From: an uncultured Chloroflexota bacterium
GTDB lineage: Bacteria; Chloroflexota; Dehalococcoidia; CAUJGQ01
NCBI GenBank assembly: GCA_937879875.1
Contig: CALFMN010000072.1
Coordinates: 8,843 to 72,842 of the forward strand
Direction: 5' to 3'
Length of the DNA stretch: 64,000 bases
The notes under the pieces: generated by a model
Seen by the model: only the letters and a program-made list of their open reading frames with translations
Told to the model about the DNA's origin: nothing
Databases searched by the model: none
Translations under genes and position numbers: made by a program
Part shown: piece after piece, positions 1 to 8,548 of the stretch
Layout: every line of letters starts with the position of its first letter
Position numbering within the stretch: position 1 is the first letter of the stretch

Positions 1-2
1 GC

Positions 3-743
3 GCGCTGGCGCGACTGAGCCCGCACGGCGTCGTGCACGAGGACGCTGAACTGCTGCTGGTCCGCTCCGGGCCGTTGCTGCCGCTGAAGAACGCCGCGAT
101 CGTCAAAACCGTTCCTGCCGACCCTGAGGGCGCGCTGGCCAGCGCGGCGGCGTTCTTCGCAGCGTACGAACAGCGCTTCGCCGTGATCGCCAGCGGCGCG
201 GCGGCCGATGCGCTGGCGCCGGCCCTCGCCGCCGGCGGTCGCGAAGACGACTGCTCGCCGGGCATGATTCTCGCGCCGCTGGTGGGCGAGCCGGCCGCCG
301 TGCCCGGGCTTACGGTGCAGGTCGTGAACGACATCGCCGGCCTGCGCCTGTACAACGACACGATGACGGCGGGCTTCGGCAACGCCTGGGCGCTGGGCGA
401 GATTCTGGACAGCCGCGCCCTGATCGACGCGCCGGACCTGACGCACTACACCGGCTTCATGGATGGCGAACCCGTGGCCACGGCGATGCGGTTTACCAGC
501 CATCGGATCGCCGGCGTCTACAACGTCAGCACGCTGCCGACCTTCCGCCGGCGCGGCATCGGCGCGGCGCTCACCTGGCGCGCCGCGCTCGACGGGCTGG
601 CCGAAGGCTGCATCGCCAGCGCCCTGCAGGCGAGCACGCTGGGCGAACCCGTCTACCGCCGCATGGGCTACCGCGAGGCGCTCGGCTATCACACCTGGCT
701 GCCGCCCCGCGCGGCTCACGACATCAGCTACAATCCGCGGTAG
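3..743 (+). CDS. GNAT family N-acetyltransferase, 5' end cut by window edge
   Basis: The C-terminal half is a GNAT acetyltransferase domain, which transfers an acyl group from acyl-CoA to an amine. The acyl-CoA loop reads RRRGIGAAL, preceded by the beta4 strand GVYNVSTLPTF and followed by YRRMGYRE near the end, the usual GNAT finish. The N-terminal 100 residues are Ala-rich and do not show a clear domain. The frame stays open to the first base of the window; a GTG at 33 is possible, but I see no convincing ribosome binding site, so the gene probably starts upstream. It ends tail-to-tail with the RelE-like toxin gene, overlapping it by 16 bp. The substrate cannot be predicted. Confidence 0.8.
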   Translation, partial: ALARLSPHGVVHEDAELLLVRSGPLLPLKNAAIVKTVPADPEGALASAAAFFAAYEQRFAVIASGAAADALAPALAAGGREDDCSPGMILAPLVGEPAAVPGLTVQVVNDIAGLRLYNDTMTAGFGNAWALGEILDSRALIDAPDLTHYTGFMDGEPVATAMRFTSHRIAGVYNVSTLPTFRRRGIGAALTWRAALDGLAEGCIASALQASTLGEPVYRRMGYREALGYHTWLPPRAAHDISYNPR

Positions 744-994
744 ATCTCGCCGCGTGGGCCAATATCGCTGATGTTGACCATCCGTTTCGCGTCGTCCACG
801 GAGGAGACAATGCGCCAGCCGCCGACGCGTGCGGAGCGCCTTCCAGCCGCGTTGGTCAGCGGCCTGGTATGGTGCGGATCGTACGGATCGCGCCGGAACT
901 CTTTCAGGCGCTCGCGGATGCGGGACTTTGTGCGGCCATCCAGCCGTCGATAATACGATGCGGCCTGGCGCGAGAGTTGGAACTCGAAGCTCAT
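728..994 (-). CDS. RelE/ParE-type toxin
   Basis: An 88-residue basic protein with the pattern of type II toxins of the RelE/ParE superfamily: an N-terminal Arg/Lys-rich helical hairpin (RRLDGRTKSRIRERLKEF) followed by strands containing GRRSARVGGWRIVSSV and ending in ISDIGPRGEIYRGL. Members either cleave ribosome-bound mRNA or poison gyrase; which applies here cannot be read from the sequence. Its start codon overlaps the stop of the upstream antitoxin gene by 4 bp (ATGA), the normal coupling of such pairs. Its 3' end overlaps the convergent GNAT gene. Confidence 0.8.
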   Translation of the reverse strand: MSFEFQLSRQAASYYRRLDGRTKSRIRERLKEFRRDPYDPHHTRPLTNAAGRRSARVGGWRIVSSVDDAKRMVNISDIGPRGEIYRGL

Positions 995-1197
995 CCGTGT
1001 GCCGGGTTGTCGAGATCGTCCAGACGAACGACATCGCCCCGTTCGATCTCATCTTCTCCACGGTGTACGCGCGCCAATTCCCTCTCCGTCAGAGTGTCTT
1101 CGGGGCGAAGGAGCCACTGGATGTAGTCAAGAACCTCATCGAGATCGTCGTCGGTGAACTGCTCGACTAGCTGGTGGAGCTCTTCACGGACAGTCAT
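991..1197 (-). CDS. antitoxin of the RelE/ParE pair
   Basis: A 68-residue acidic protein (EELHQLVEQFTDDDLDEVLDYIQWLL) rich in Asp and Glu, upstream of and overlapping the toxin by 4 bp. This fits an antitoxin that neutralises the toxin and represses the pair. I chose the ATG at 1197 because GGAGGGG lies about 5-6 bases upstream; a TTG 12 bases further up is a weaker choice. The DNA-binding fold is not recognisable with certainty: the N-terminal helix pair resembles the short antitoxins with a DUF2281/Phd-like dimerisation part. Autoregulation is inferred from the family. Confidence 0.72.
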   Translation of the reverse strand: MTVREELHQLVEQFTDDDLDEVLDYIQWLLRPEDTLTERELARVHRGEDEIERGDVVRLDDLDNPAHG

Positions 1198-1333
1198 CTG
1201 CCCCTCCAAAGACTCGGTCCATCTGCCGCTTTCTCTTTGAGTATAGCCGGCCCAGTCGCCCGGTTGGCCGCGGGTTCTGCCGACGGCGCTGTGCTAGGCT
1301 ACGGACATTCTTCTCAGTCTGGAGCGCCTTGCC

Positions 1334-2584
1334 ATGCTCGTTTTCGAACACGCGCGCCTGCTCGACTGCACCGGCAGCGACCCACGTGCCGACATGGCCG
1401 TGGTGGTCGAGGATGACCGCATCGGGCGGATCGGCCCCAGCGGCAGCTTCGCCCTGCCGCGCGGCGCCGAGCTGATCGACTGCCAGGGCCGCACGCTGAT
1501 GCCCGGGCTCACCGATGCGCACGTGCATCTGTCCGCCGTGGATCTCAGCCTCGCCGGCCGCACGAACGAGCCGGCGCCCGTGGTCGCGCTGCGCATCGCC
1601 GCCCTGATCGAAGAGACGTTGCAGATGGGCTTCACAACCGTGCGCGACGCGGGCGGGCTGCCCTGGGGCTTCAAAGAGGCGGTACGGCTCGGCCTGATCG
1701 ACGGACCGGATCTGCTGATCGCCGGCGGCGTGCTCTCGCAGACCGGCGGTCACGGCGACAGCCGCGCGCGCAGCGATTTTGGGCTTTCGCACAACGACAG
1801 CCAGATTCGTGCGCAGTCGTACATCGTCGATGGTCCGGACGAGGTGCGCAAGGCCGCGCGCGAGGCGCTGCGCCGCGGCAGCGACCAGATCAAAGTGATG
1901 GCCAACGGCGGCGCCATGTCGCCCACGGACGAAATGACCTCGCCGCAGTTCACCGTGGCCGAGCTGGCCGCCGCGGTCTACGAGGCGAAGGCCGCCGGCA
2001 CCTACGTCATGGCGCATACCTACACACCGCAATCGATGCAGAACTGCATCGAGGCGGGCGTGCGCTCACTGGAGCACGGCAACTTTTTGGACGAAGCGAC
2101 GGCCGCACTGATCAAGCAGAGCGGCACGTTTCTTGTGCCGACAATCGTCACCTACGAACAGATCGCGGCCTACGGCGAGGCGGAAGGTGTACCGGAAAAC
2201 CAGATGCGCAAAATTCGCCAGGGGCTCGAAGGCGCCTTCACCGCGCTGGAGATCGCCGTGCGCCACGGCGTCACGATCGCTTCAGGCTCGGATCTGCTCG
2301 GCCCGATGCAGCCGATGAAAACGCGCGAGCCGCTGCTCAAAGCGAAAGTCCTGGGCGCGATGGCCGCGCTGATCGCCACCACGCGCACGAACGCGCAACT
2401 CTTCCGGCTGGAGCACGAGATCGGCACGGTCGAAGCGGGCAAGCGCGCCGACGTGATCGTGGTCGACGGCGACCCAACCGTGGCGATCGAGCGCCTCACC
2501 GACCCGGCGAACGTTCATGTCGTGGTCAAGCACGGCCGCGTCCGCAAAGATCTGCGGGCGGAAGCCGCCGCGCTGTCCGTATAA
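1334..2584 (+). CDS. metal-dependent amidohydrolase (prolidase/imidazolonepropionase-like)
   Basis: A complete 416-residue amidohydrolase-superfamily enzyme. It shows the HxH metal motif (DAHVHL, about residue 62), a likely lysine or carboxylated-lysine strand (DQIKVMANGGAMSP, about 183), two more histidines (MAHTYTP and LEHGNFLD) and the catalytic aspartate region ASGSDLLG (about 317). The C-terminal beta sandwich returns as GTVEAGKRADVIVVDGDP. This arrangement is that of the Xaa-Pro dipeptidase/Sgx9260 and imidazolonepropionase-like branch, which hydrolyses amide bonds of N-acyl or prolyl amino acids in the cytoplasm. There is no signal peptide. The exact substrate is unknown. Confidence 0.88.
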   Translation: MLVFEHARLLDCTGSDPRADMAVVVEDDRIGRIGPSGSFALPRGAELIDCQGRTLMPGLTDAHVHLSAVDLSLAGRTNEPAPVVALRIAALIEETLQMGFTTVRDAGGLPWGFKEAVRLGLIDGPDLLIAGGVLSQTGGHGDSRARSDFGLSHNDSQIRAQSYIVDGPDEVRKAAREALRRGSDQIKVMANGGAMSPTDEMTSPQFTVAELAAAVYEAKAAGTYVMAHTYTPQSMQNCIEAGVRSLEHGNFLDEATAALIKQSGTFLVPTIVTYEQIAAYGEAEGVPENQMRKIRQGLEGAFTALEIAVRHGVTIASGSDLLGPMQPMKTREPLLKAKVLGAMAALIATTRTNAQLFRLEHEIGTVEAGKRADVIVVDGDPTVAIERLTDPANVHVVVKHGRVRKDLRAEAAALSV

Positions 2585-2833
2585 GCGGTACGTCCGCTAC
2601 GCCGGTGTCTTTGACCGGCATATATGACCGCGGGCTGCAAGCGCCGGATACCCGGTCACCGCCTGCCACCGAGAACTGCCGCCGATGGCCTTGGCTCTGG
2701 CGCCGAGCGGCGCTGCCGGCTTTGCCGAGCTTTGTGCGACAAACCCGCAGATCGGCGTACGCCCCGCCTTGTCCTGCTACGGACGGACCGCGATACTCGA
2801 TTTGTGACACCGGGCACAAGTTGGAGGACCGCG

Positions 2834-3376
2834 ATGACGACCATGACGCCGCTGGCCGAGACGCTGCCGCTGACCGGGGACGCCGCGACGAAGCTCGACG
2901 GTATGGGCGTGGTGCGCGGCGCACTGGCCGAGGTGCGGCTGGGCAACGCCGAGTTCCACGCCTATCTGGCGCAGCTCATCCGCGAGGCGAAGCAGTCGGT
3001 GGACGACTACGTGATTCCCGAAGGCCGGCCCGATCCGTACGACCCGGAGATCCTGCGCGCCTACGCGACCGCCAACCGCAACGGCGTCCGTACACGCACG
3101 CTGATCAGCCCCGAGCACCTGACGCTCGTGCAGCAGACCTACGACCCAAACTTCGAAATCAACGCCTTCCTGCAAAAGTTCCCGCACATCCGCGTCGTGG
3201 GCAAGGTCCACGCGCCGTTCACCGTGCTCGACGGCAAGCGTGTACTGCTCAACGTCAAAGATCCGCTGGAACCCGACGAGTACATCATCTCGGTCTGCGT
3301 CTGGGACCGCGAGCTGGCGGCGCTGCTGACCAATAAGTTCGAGGTGCTCTGGGCGTCGGGAAAATCGGCGGTGTGA
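2834..3376 (+). CDS. conserved protein with PLD/TrmB-C-like domain
   Basis: A 180-residue protein. I placed the start at the ATG at 2834, behind GGAGG; the longer open frame upstream has no such signal. The central part (AKQSVDDYVIP, then ILRAYATANRNGVRTRTLI, KFPHIRVVGKVHAPFTVLDGKRVLL, and WDRELAALLTNKFEVLW) follows the fold order of a phospholipase-D-like domain of the kind that ends TrmB-type regulators. It lacks the HxK catalytic motif, so a ligand-sensing or structural role is more likely than catalysis. No DNA-binding domain is present. It may be one half of a split regulator. Function is not assigned. Confidence 0.65.
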   Translation: MTTMTPLAETLPLTGDAATKLDGMGVVRGALAEVRLGNAEFHAYLAQLIREAKQSVDDYVIPEGRPDPYDPEILRAYATANRNGVRTRTLISPEHLTLVQQTYDPNFEINAFLQKFPHIRVVGKVHAPFTVLDGKRVLLNVKDPLEPDEYIISVCVWDRELAALLTNKFEVLWASGKSAV

Positions 3377-3524
3377 AGTTGGTCCGCCGGCAGCCTGCCG
3401 CCGGCTCCTTCCGCTTGCCCGATCGCCTGCGCTGCCTGTTCGAGTGATCCATGCACGGCGCGCGTGCGAATACCCAGGCATGGCGGCTGCGCAGAGGCCG
3501 CCCGCGTGCTCGAAGGGGCGGGCG

Positions 3525-3767
3525 ATGTCTGGTAGAAAGGCGCCGATCGATCCGTGGGTACGGGCCGCGCTGATCCGCGACCTGCGGCTCTCGTTGCAGC
3601 GGCTCGAAGCCATGCCCCTGCCGCCCGCGTCGACGGCGGAGTTCCGCGACCGCCGGGCACTGCTCGCACGCGACACCAGGCTCGCCATCGCGCAGCTCAG
3701 CAGCGCCCATGCCCGCTCAACGCTGGCGGCTGCAGCGGCGCTCAGAGATCGCGAATCGCCGGCATGA
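3525..3767 (+). CDS. small hypothetical protein
   Basis: An 80-residue helical Ala/Arg-rich protein (PWVRAALIRDLRLSLQRLEAMPLPPAS). The ATG at 3525 has a GGGGCGGGCG stretch just upstream that could act as a weak ribosome binding site. Its last 26 bases overlap the convergent LLM oxidoreductase gene. The sequence has no recognisable domain. It could be a chance frame in high-GC DNA, but helix periodicity and the start context make a real gene somewhat more likely than not. Confidence 0.4.
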   Translation: MSGRKAPIDPWVRAALIRDLRLSLQRLEAMPLPPASTAEFRDRRALLARDTRLAIAQLSSAHARSTLAAAAALRDRESPA

Positions 3768-4746
3768 CGTGCGTGCCGATCAGTTCGAACGAGCGCAGCA
3801 TCAGCCGATGATCGCCGGTGATGTGCCGCACCATGACCTCCTCAAAGCCCAGGGCGCGGTAACTGCGCAGCCGCTCGATCACGCTCCGCGGGCTGCCCAC
3901 GAGCAGTTCGCCCTTGCCCGTACCGCGGTAGCCCTCGGCCAGCACGCGGTCCACCTCGGCGTGCGCCTCGGCGTCGCTCTCGGCCACGAAGATGTCGCGG
4001 CGCAACACCGCGCGGGGCGGGCGTCCGGCTGCCGCGGCCGCCTCGCGGTAGATCGCGAGTTGCTGCACAACCTCGGCGTCCGTCGCATTCTGGCCTGTGA
4101 GCCACGCGTCGCCCAGCGTGCCCGCGCGGGCCGCCGCGGCCGGTACGGTGCCGGCGATCCAGATCTCCACCGGCACACGCGGCAACGGGCTGATGCGCAC
4201 GCCGTTGAGCGTGAAGTAGCGCCCTTGCAAGCTCACGCGCTCGCCCGCCAGCAGCGGGCGCAGCACCGTCGCCAGCTCCTCCAGGCGGCGGGCACGGCTG
4301 CGCAGGTCCATGCCGAAGGCGGAAAACGCCCGCTCGTTGCCGCCGTTGGCGAGCGTCACGATCAGCGGTCCGCGCGCGAACGCGGCGAGCGTGCCGATCT
4401 GCTCGGCGAGCAGCACCGGATGGTAGAACGGCGCCAGCAGCACCACACCGGCGGGCATCGCGCCCATTTCGGCCAGCAGGCGCGCCAGCGTCGGCAGCGG
4501 CGAGAAGCAGTTGGCATAGCCGGCCGGGACGGCGTGATTGTCGCCCACGAGCAGACCGTCGAGCCCGGCGGCCCGCGCGGCGGCCGCGACTTCCAGCAGG
4601 TTGTGCGCCTGTTCGGCCGTGTCGAAGGCTCCCAGCGGCCGTTCGACGAAGCTGCCGGGCGGCATGGCGGCCAGCGTCTGCTTGAACTGCGCGTAGGTCT
4701 GCGGCCCGGCGGGAAAGAGAAACCGCAGCGAAGTCCCGAGCTTCAT
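3742..4746 (-). CDS. LLM class flavin-dependent oxidoreductase
   Basis: A 334-residue luciferase-like monooxygenase with the TIM-barrel pattern of the F420- or FMN-dependent family: KLGTSLRFLFP at the N-terminus, GLDGLLVGDN for the second strand, RGPLIVTLANGGNERAF for the cofactor region, RRLEELATVLRPLL, and the diagnostic EIWIAGTVPAAAARAGTLGD segment around residue 195. The C-terminal part (LVGSPRSVIERLRSYRALGFEEVMVRH) is the usual last barrel strand. Substrate is unknown. The presence of an F420:NADPH-reductase-like gene 3 kb away makes F420 a plausible cofactor, but that is inference. The upstream region holds repeat copy 1. Confidence 0.86.
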   Translation of the reverse strand: MKLGTSLRFLFPAGPQTYAQFKQTLAAMPPGSFVERPLGAFDTAEQAHNLLEVAAAARAAGLDGLLVGDNHAVPAGYANCFSPLPTLARLLAEMGAMPAGVVLLAPFYHPVLLAEQIGTLAAFARGPLIVTLANGGNERAFSAFGMDLRSRARRLEELATVLRPLLAGERVSLQGRYFTLNGVRISPLPRVPVEIWIAGTVPAAAARAGTLGDAWLTGQNATDAEVVQQLAIYREAAAAAGRPPRAVLRRDIFVAESDAEAHAEVDRVLAEGYRGTGKGELLVGSPRSVIERLRSYRALGFEEVMVRHITGDHRLMLRSFELIGTHVMPAIRDL

Positions 4747-4875
4747 GCCGCGGCCTCCTCGATCGGCTGCACCAATAAGCGGCCACCCGGCAGTGGCTAT
4801 GAAACGTACGGTAACTTTACAAAAGCAATATTGTCAAGCGGATGGCCGGCCGGCGCGGCTTGGCACGCACTCGGC

Positions 4876-5096
4876 GGGGCACCTAACCCTGCCTTCGCAG
4901 GCGAAGGCTGTCCCTTCCCGAGGCGGGAAAGGGACTTCTGGAGCGTTCCAACCACCGTGCCACGGCAGCGGGCAGGGGTGTCCTCGCGGGGCTCGCGGAA
5001 GGTTCGTCTCCAACTCGTCCGTGGTCCTCGAACCCCACCCTTCCTGTGTCGGGAAGGGACAGACATCGCTTCAGCGAGGTCAGGGTTAGGTGCCCC
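4876..5096. repeat. nested inverted repeat, copy 1 (221 bp)
   Basis: The ends are perfect complements: GGGGCACCTAACCCTG at 4876-4891 and CAGGGTTAGGTGCCCC at 5081-5096. Just inside each end is a small variable hairpin (CCTTCGCAGGCGAAGG on the left), then CTGTCCCTTCCCGAGGCGGG on the left matched by TCGGGAAGGGACAG on the right. The centre is not palindromic and shares AACCCCACCCTTCCTG with copy 2 in the opposite orientation. The element fills the gap between the LLM gene and the end of the ThDP enzyme gene and contains no credible gene. Confidence 0.85.
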
Positions 5097-5142
5097 GCGC
5101 GGGCAACGCCTTTTGTGCGTCCACGAACCCGCGCCCTATACC

Positions 5143-6768
5143 CTACGCCCGCTTCAGCGCGATCCCCCAGATGCTCGGCACCTCGCCCAGCGGTACCTCG
5201 ATCAGCGTCGGCTGACTGTCGGCCAGCGCGGCGTGCAGGTGGTGGCGCAGCTCCTCATGGCTGGTGGCCCGGACGCCGCTTAGACCGAAGGCCTCGGCCA
5301 GCTTGACGAAGTCCGGATTGAGCAGCTCGGAGCCGAGGATCTGCTCGTTGAACTGCTGCCGCTGGATGCGCCGCACGTTGCCGTAGGCGTTGTCGTTGAA
5401 GACGATCGTCACCAAATTGGTGATGCCGTGCTTCATCAGCGTGGCCAGCTCCTGCATCTGGTAGCCGAAGCCGCCGTCGCCACTGATCGAGACGACCTTC
5501 TTGTCGGGATTGCCCACGGCCACGCCCAGCGCCGTGCCGAAACCGAAGCCCAGCGTGCCCTGATAGCCCGCACCCACGAACGTGCGCGGCTGGTAGACCG
5601 GGAAACCCTGGCGGCTCCAGTAGCCCATCTGCGTCATCTCGCTGACGAAGATGCCGTCCTCCGGCAACTCCGCGCGGATCGCCAGCGCGTAGCCAGCCTG
5701 CGGCTCGATGCCGTTCAACTGCGCCGTCGCCTCGGCCTTCAGCGCCGCATACTCGTCGCTGCGCGCGGCGCGGCTGCGGTTATGCTTCTGCACGCGCTCG
5801 GCAAGCTGCGTCAGCCCGGCCTTCGCGTCGGCGACGATGGCGATGTCCGGCTTCGAGACGCGTGTGATCTCTTCGGAATCGACATCGAGGCGGATGACCG
5901 TCTGGCCCGGCTTCGGCCCCCAGGGCATGGTCAGCGGCTGCAGGAAGCGCGTGCCCGCGGCGAGAATCACGTCGGCCTGCGGCGTCAGCACGGGCGAGAC
6001 CAGCGGCGTCATGCCCAGCGGATGGCGGTCCGAAAGGGCGCCGCGGCCGTTCTCCGTCATGATCACGGGTGCGCCGAGCATTTCGGCCAGCCGCTGCAGC
6101 TCCTCCCAGGCGCCGCTGCCCAGAATGCCGCCGCCGGCGAAGATCAGCGGCCGTTCGGCCTGGCCCAGTGCCCGCGCCGCCTGCTCGATCAGATCCGGAT
6201 CGGGCTGCTCGCGGTCGGGCTGATACGGCTCCAGCAGCGTGACGTCGCCCGTCTTTTGCAGCACGTCGGGCGGCACTTCGATCTCGACCGGCCGGCGGCG
6301 GCCGCTCTGCAGCTCGCGGAAAGCGTGATGCACGAGGCCGGGCACCTCTTGCGGTGTCATCGCGCGGCCGGCCCACTTGGTCACGCTGCGCACCATGCCG
6401 AGTTGGTTGGGAATCTCGTGCAGCAGGCCGCGGCCCGCCTCGATCAGGTCCGACTGGATCTGTCCGGACACCATCAGCACCGGCGAATTGCAGGCGTACG
6501 CCGTCGAGAGGGCGCCGCTGGCGTTGAGCAGCCCCGGCCCGGGCACGACCAGCGCCGTGCCGACTTTGCCCGTGGTGCGGGCGAAGCCGTCGGCCATGTA
6601 GGCGGTGGCCTGCTCGTGGCGTGTATTGAGCACGCGCACGTCGTCGCGGGCGCGCCAGAGCGCGTCGAACGCCCAGTCGAGCTGCACGCCGGGCAGGCCG
6701 AAGATCGTTTGTACGCCCTCGCTCTTCAGCGATTGGACGAGCGCTTCACCGCCGGTCATCTCGGGCAT
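5143..6768 (-). CDS. thiamine diphosphate-dependent acetolactate synthase-like enzyme
   Basis: A 541-residue three-domain ThDP enzyme. The Pyr domain carries the catalytic glutamate (NTRHEQATAYMADGFAR, about residue 50). The middle domain holds PLIFAGGGILGSGAWEELQR (about 210). The PP domain shows the GDG...N motif as SGDGGFGYQMQEL to NDNAYGNVRRIQ (about 430-465). This is the acetolactate synthase/benzoylformate decarboxylase family, which carboligates or decarboxylates 2-oxo acids. No regulatory small subunit (ilvN) is adjacent, and there is no ilvC or ilvD nearby, so a catabolic or peripheral role is more likely than valine biosynthesis. The ATG at 6768 has AAGGAG upstream. Confidence 0.87.
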   Translation of the reverse strand: MPEMTGGEALVQSLKSEGVQTIFGLPGVQLDWAFDALWRARDDVRVLNTRHEQATAYMADGFARTTGKVGTALVVPGPGLLNASGALSTAYACNSPVLMVSGQIQSDLIEAGRGLLHEIPNQLGMVRSVTKWAGRAMTPQEVPGLVHHAFRELQSGRRRPVEIEVPPDVLQKTGDVTLLEPYQPDREQPDPDLIEQAARALGQAERPLIFAGGGILGSGAWEELQRLAEMLGAPVIMTENGRGALSDRHPLGMTPLVSPVLTPQADVILAAGTRFLQPLTMPWGPKPGQTVIRLDVDSEEITRVSKPDIAIVADAKAGLTQLAERVQKHNRSRAARSDEYAALKAEATAQLNGIEPQAGYALAIRAELPEDGIFVSEMTQMGYWSRQGFPVYQPRTFVGAGYQGTLGFGFGTALGVAVGNPDKKVVSISGDGGFGYQMQELATLMKHGITNLVTIVFNDNAYGNVRRIQRQQFNEQILGSELLNPDFVKLAEAFGLSGVRATSHEELRHHLHAALADSQPTLIEVPLGEVPSIWGIALKRA

Positions 6769-7003
6769 GTGGGGCTCCTTTGAGAACTCCGTTGGTCGTA
6801 GGGGGCACGCGTCGTTTCACGTCTCCGACGGTTGTCCCTGGGCTGCGCGCCAGGGTCCCCTTGGTCACCCCCGAATGTGTTGCGGCCTGCGGCCGCGTTG
6901 CTTTCACTGCCGGTCCAGCCGGCTGAGGCGCGCTGCTCGCTCGTGGCCGCACCGGGCATACGGTAGCACAGTCGCTGGTGAAGAGCAGGCGCGCGGCGCT
7001 GTT

Positions 7004-7612
7004 CTAGAGCTGGTCCGCCGGGGCGAAGCGGTAGGCGAAGGGGCCGCGCTTCTGCTGATAGGCGATGCCGATAACCAGCCGGGCGAAGGCCTCGATGTCG
7101 GACGCCACCTTCAGTTCGCCGGCGTCGATCGGCTCGAAGCCGAGGTCGGCCATCAGCGAGGCGGCCGCGGCTTTCGCCGCCGCGTCGTCACCGCAGATCA
7201 CCATGCTGGCGCGGCCGGGGCGCGCCGCGGCGAGCGGATACTGGCCGGCGAAGACCGTGTTGACCGCCTTGACCACGCGCGCGCCGGGCGCCAGCACGGC
7301 GATCTTCTCCGCGCCCGACTGGCCGCCGGGCGTGCCGCTGAAGTTGGTCGCGTCGATCAGCAGCTTGCCGTCGAGCGGGCCGAGCGCCTGTACCGCGGCT
7401 TCCGCGGCCGCGGCCGGCACGGCCAGCAGTACAGCCTCGGCGCCACGCGCGGCCTCGGCGGGCGCGGCGCTGCGGGCGCCGATCTCCGCGGCCGTCTTCG
7501 CCAGCGCCGCCTCGTCGCGGGTGAACGTGAGCGTCACCGCGTGGCCCTTCTGTTGCCAGAGGCGGCCGAGCGTGGCGCCGATGTTGCCGGCGCCGGCGAC
7601 TGCGATCTGCAT
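7004..7612 (-). CDS. F420:NADP oxidoreductase-like protein (NpdG family)
   Basis: A 202-residue Rossmann-fold protein. The start at 7612 opens directly on the dinucleotide site MQIAVAGAGNIGATLGRLW. It continues with HAVTLTFTRD (2'-phosphate recognition region), AVLLAVPAAA, LIDATNFSG and VVKAVNTVF, which is the order seen in NADPH-dependent F420 reductases and related NADP oxidoreductase domains. It would move hydride between NADP and coenzyme F420 or act on another small substrate. A GGAG lies about 9 bases upstream of the ATG. The longer frame upstream is not credible. F420 itself is not proven for this organism from this window. Confidence 0.82.
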   Translation of the reverse strand: MQIAVAGAGNIGATLGRLWQQKGHAVTLTFTRDEAALAKTAAEIGARSAAPAEAARGAEAVLLAVPAAAAEAAVQALGPLDGKLLIDATNFSGTPGGQSGAEKIAVLAPGARVVKAVNTVFAGQYPLAAARPGRASMVICGDDAAAKAAAASLMADLGFEPIDAGELKVASDIEAFARLVIGIAYQQKRGPFAYRFAPADQL

Positions 7613-7803
7613 AGCTTCTGCTCCGTTGCGGGGAGTCGAACGCGGCGGGACTGCTTCATGTTCGGCAGCGGCGTCCGGCAGTGATGCTCGGCGCGCTGAT
7701 GCTCCATCGAGATGATAGCCGACGGGACACGCGGCGGGTCGGCAGACCACCGGTTCGGGCAGGCTGCGTCCGTGTCCAAACGCCGCGCCGCAGAGACTGT
7801 TAC

Positions 7804-7833
7804 TTCACAAAAACTGCGCATAAAGGCTATACT
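7804..7833 (+). promoter_or_regulatory. sigma70-type promoter for the PIN-like gene
   Basis: TTCACA at 7804-7809 and TATACT at 7828-7833 are separated by 18 bases in an otherwise GC-rich divergent gap. This gives a predicted start near 7840, about 40 bases before the GTG of the PIN-like gene. The match is 5 of 6 for each box. No experimental support. Confidence 0.5.
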
Positions 7834-7880
7834 CCTGCAAGGGCCGCAGTGTGAGACGGGCTGCACAGGAGTGTCGCCGC

Positions 7881-8513
7881 GTGAACAGGTATGGCCGGCC
7901 GAACGTCACCCTCGACACCAACAGCCTGCTCGACCTCGAAGAGGGCCGGCCGGCGGCACGCCCCCTGGGCCGCCTGATCGGCCTGCAGTGCGCCGGCGCC
8001 CTGCGCCTCGGCGTCGTCGTGCTCGGCGCCAGCGAGCGCCAGCCCGACGGCGTCTACGCGGCCGACCTGCCCACCTTCCGCGAACGTATGACGATGCTGG
8101 ATCTGGGCGACGCCCGCTCGCTGCGCCCGTTGTTTCGCTGGGGCTTGAGCTTCGCCGAGTGGGCGCAGTGGCCCACGCCGCTCGCCGAGCGCCTGGAGCG
8201 CCGCGTCCACCGGGCGCTGTTCCCCGATTCGCCCTTCCGCTGGAGCGATTGCGCTGACGCGGCCGGCCCCGGTGCAGACCGCGACGTGCTTTATGCCCGC
8301 TGGCGCAACGCCCGCCTCACGGTGCTTTCGGTCTGGGCGCACATCGAGCATGCCGGCGATATCTATGTGACCCGCGACGAGATCTTCTGGCAGAACGACG
8401 CCGCGGCGCGCCTGCGGGCACTCGGCGCTGGCACGATTCTCACGCCGCGCGACGCCGCGCTGCGACTGGGCGGGCGCAGCGCCGCGCTTGGGCCGGCGGC
8501 CGGCGAGCCGTAA
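7881..8513 (+). CDS. PIN-like domain protein
   Basis: A 210-residue protein starting at GTG 7881, nine bases after AGGAG. The N-terminus carries the PIN-type metal motif VTLDTNSLLDLE (Asp12, Asn14, Asp18). Near the end the arrangement GDIYVTRDEIFW...LRALGAGTILTPRDA matches the last acidic residues and strand of PIN-fold ribonucleases (VTxDxxF). The middle is longer and more divergent than in VapC toxins and no antitoxin gene is adjacent, so it may be a stand-alone RNase-like protein. It converges on the galactokinase gene with only 35 bases between them. Confidence 0.68.
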   Translation: MNRYGRPNVTLDTNSLLDLEEGRPAARPLGRLIGLQCAGALRLGVVVLGASERQPDGVYAADLPTFRERMTMLDLGDARSLRPLFRWGLSFAEWAQWPTPLAERLERRVHRALFPDSPFRWSDCADAAGPGADRDVLYARWRNARLTVLSVWAHIEHAGDIYVTRDEIFWQNDAAARLRALGAGTILTPRDAALRLGGRSAALGPAAGEP

Positions 8514-8548
8514 CCACCGCGCCCGCGACGGAAGCAGAGGAAGCCGCT

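Noticed and set aside
5428..6783. A 451-codon plus-strand frame opposite the ThDP enzyme
   Set aside because: Shadow of conserved ThDP-enzyme codons; the opposite strand has all family motifs.
7827..8548. C-terminal extension of galactokinase to 606 residues
   Set aside because: This part is in the wrong frame after the frameshift and lies opposite the PIN-like gene; a one-base correction gives a normal end at 8549.
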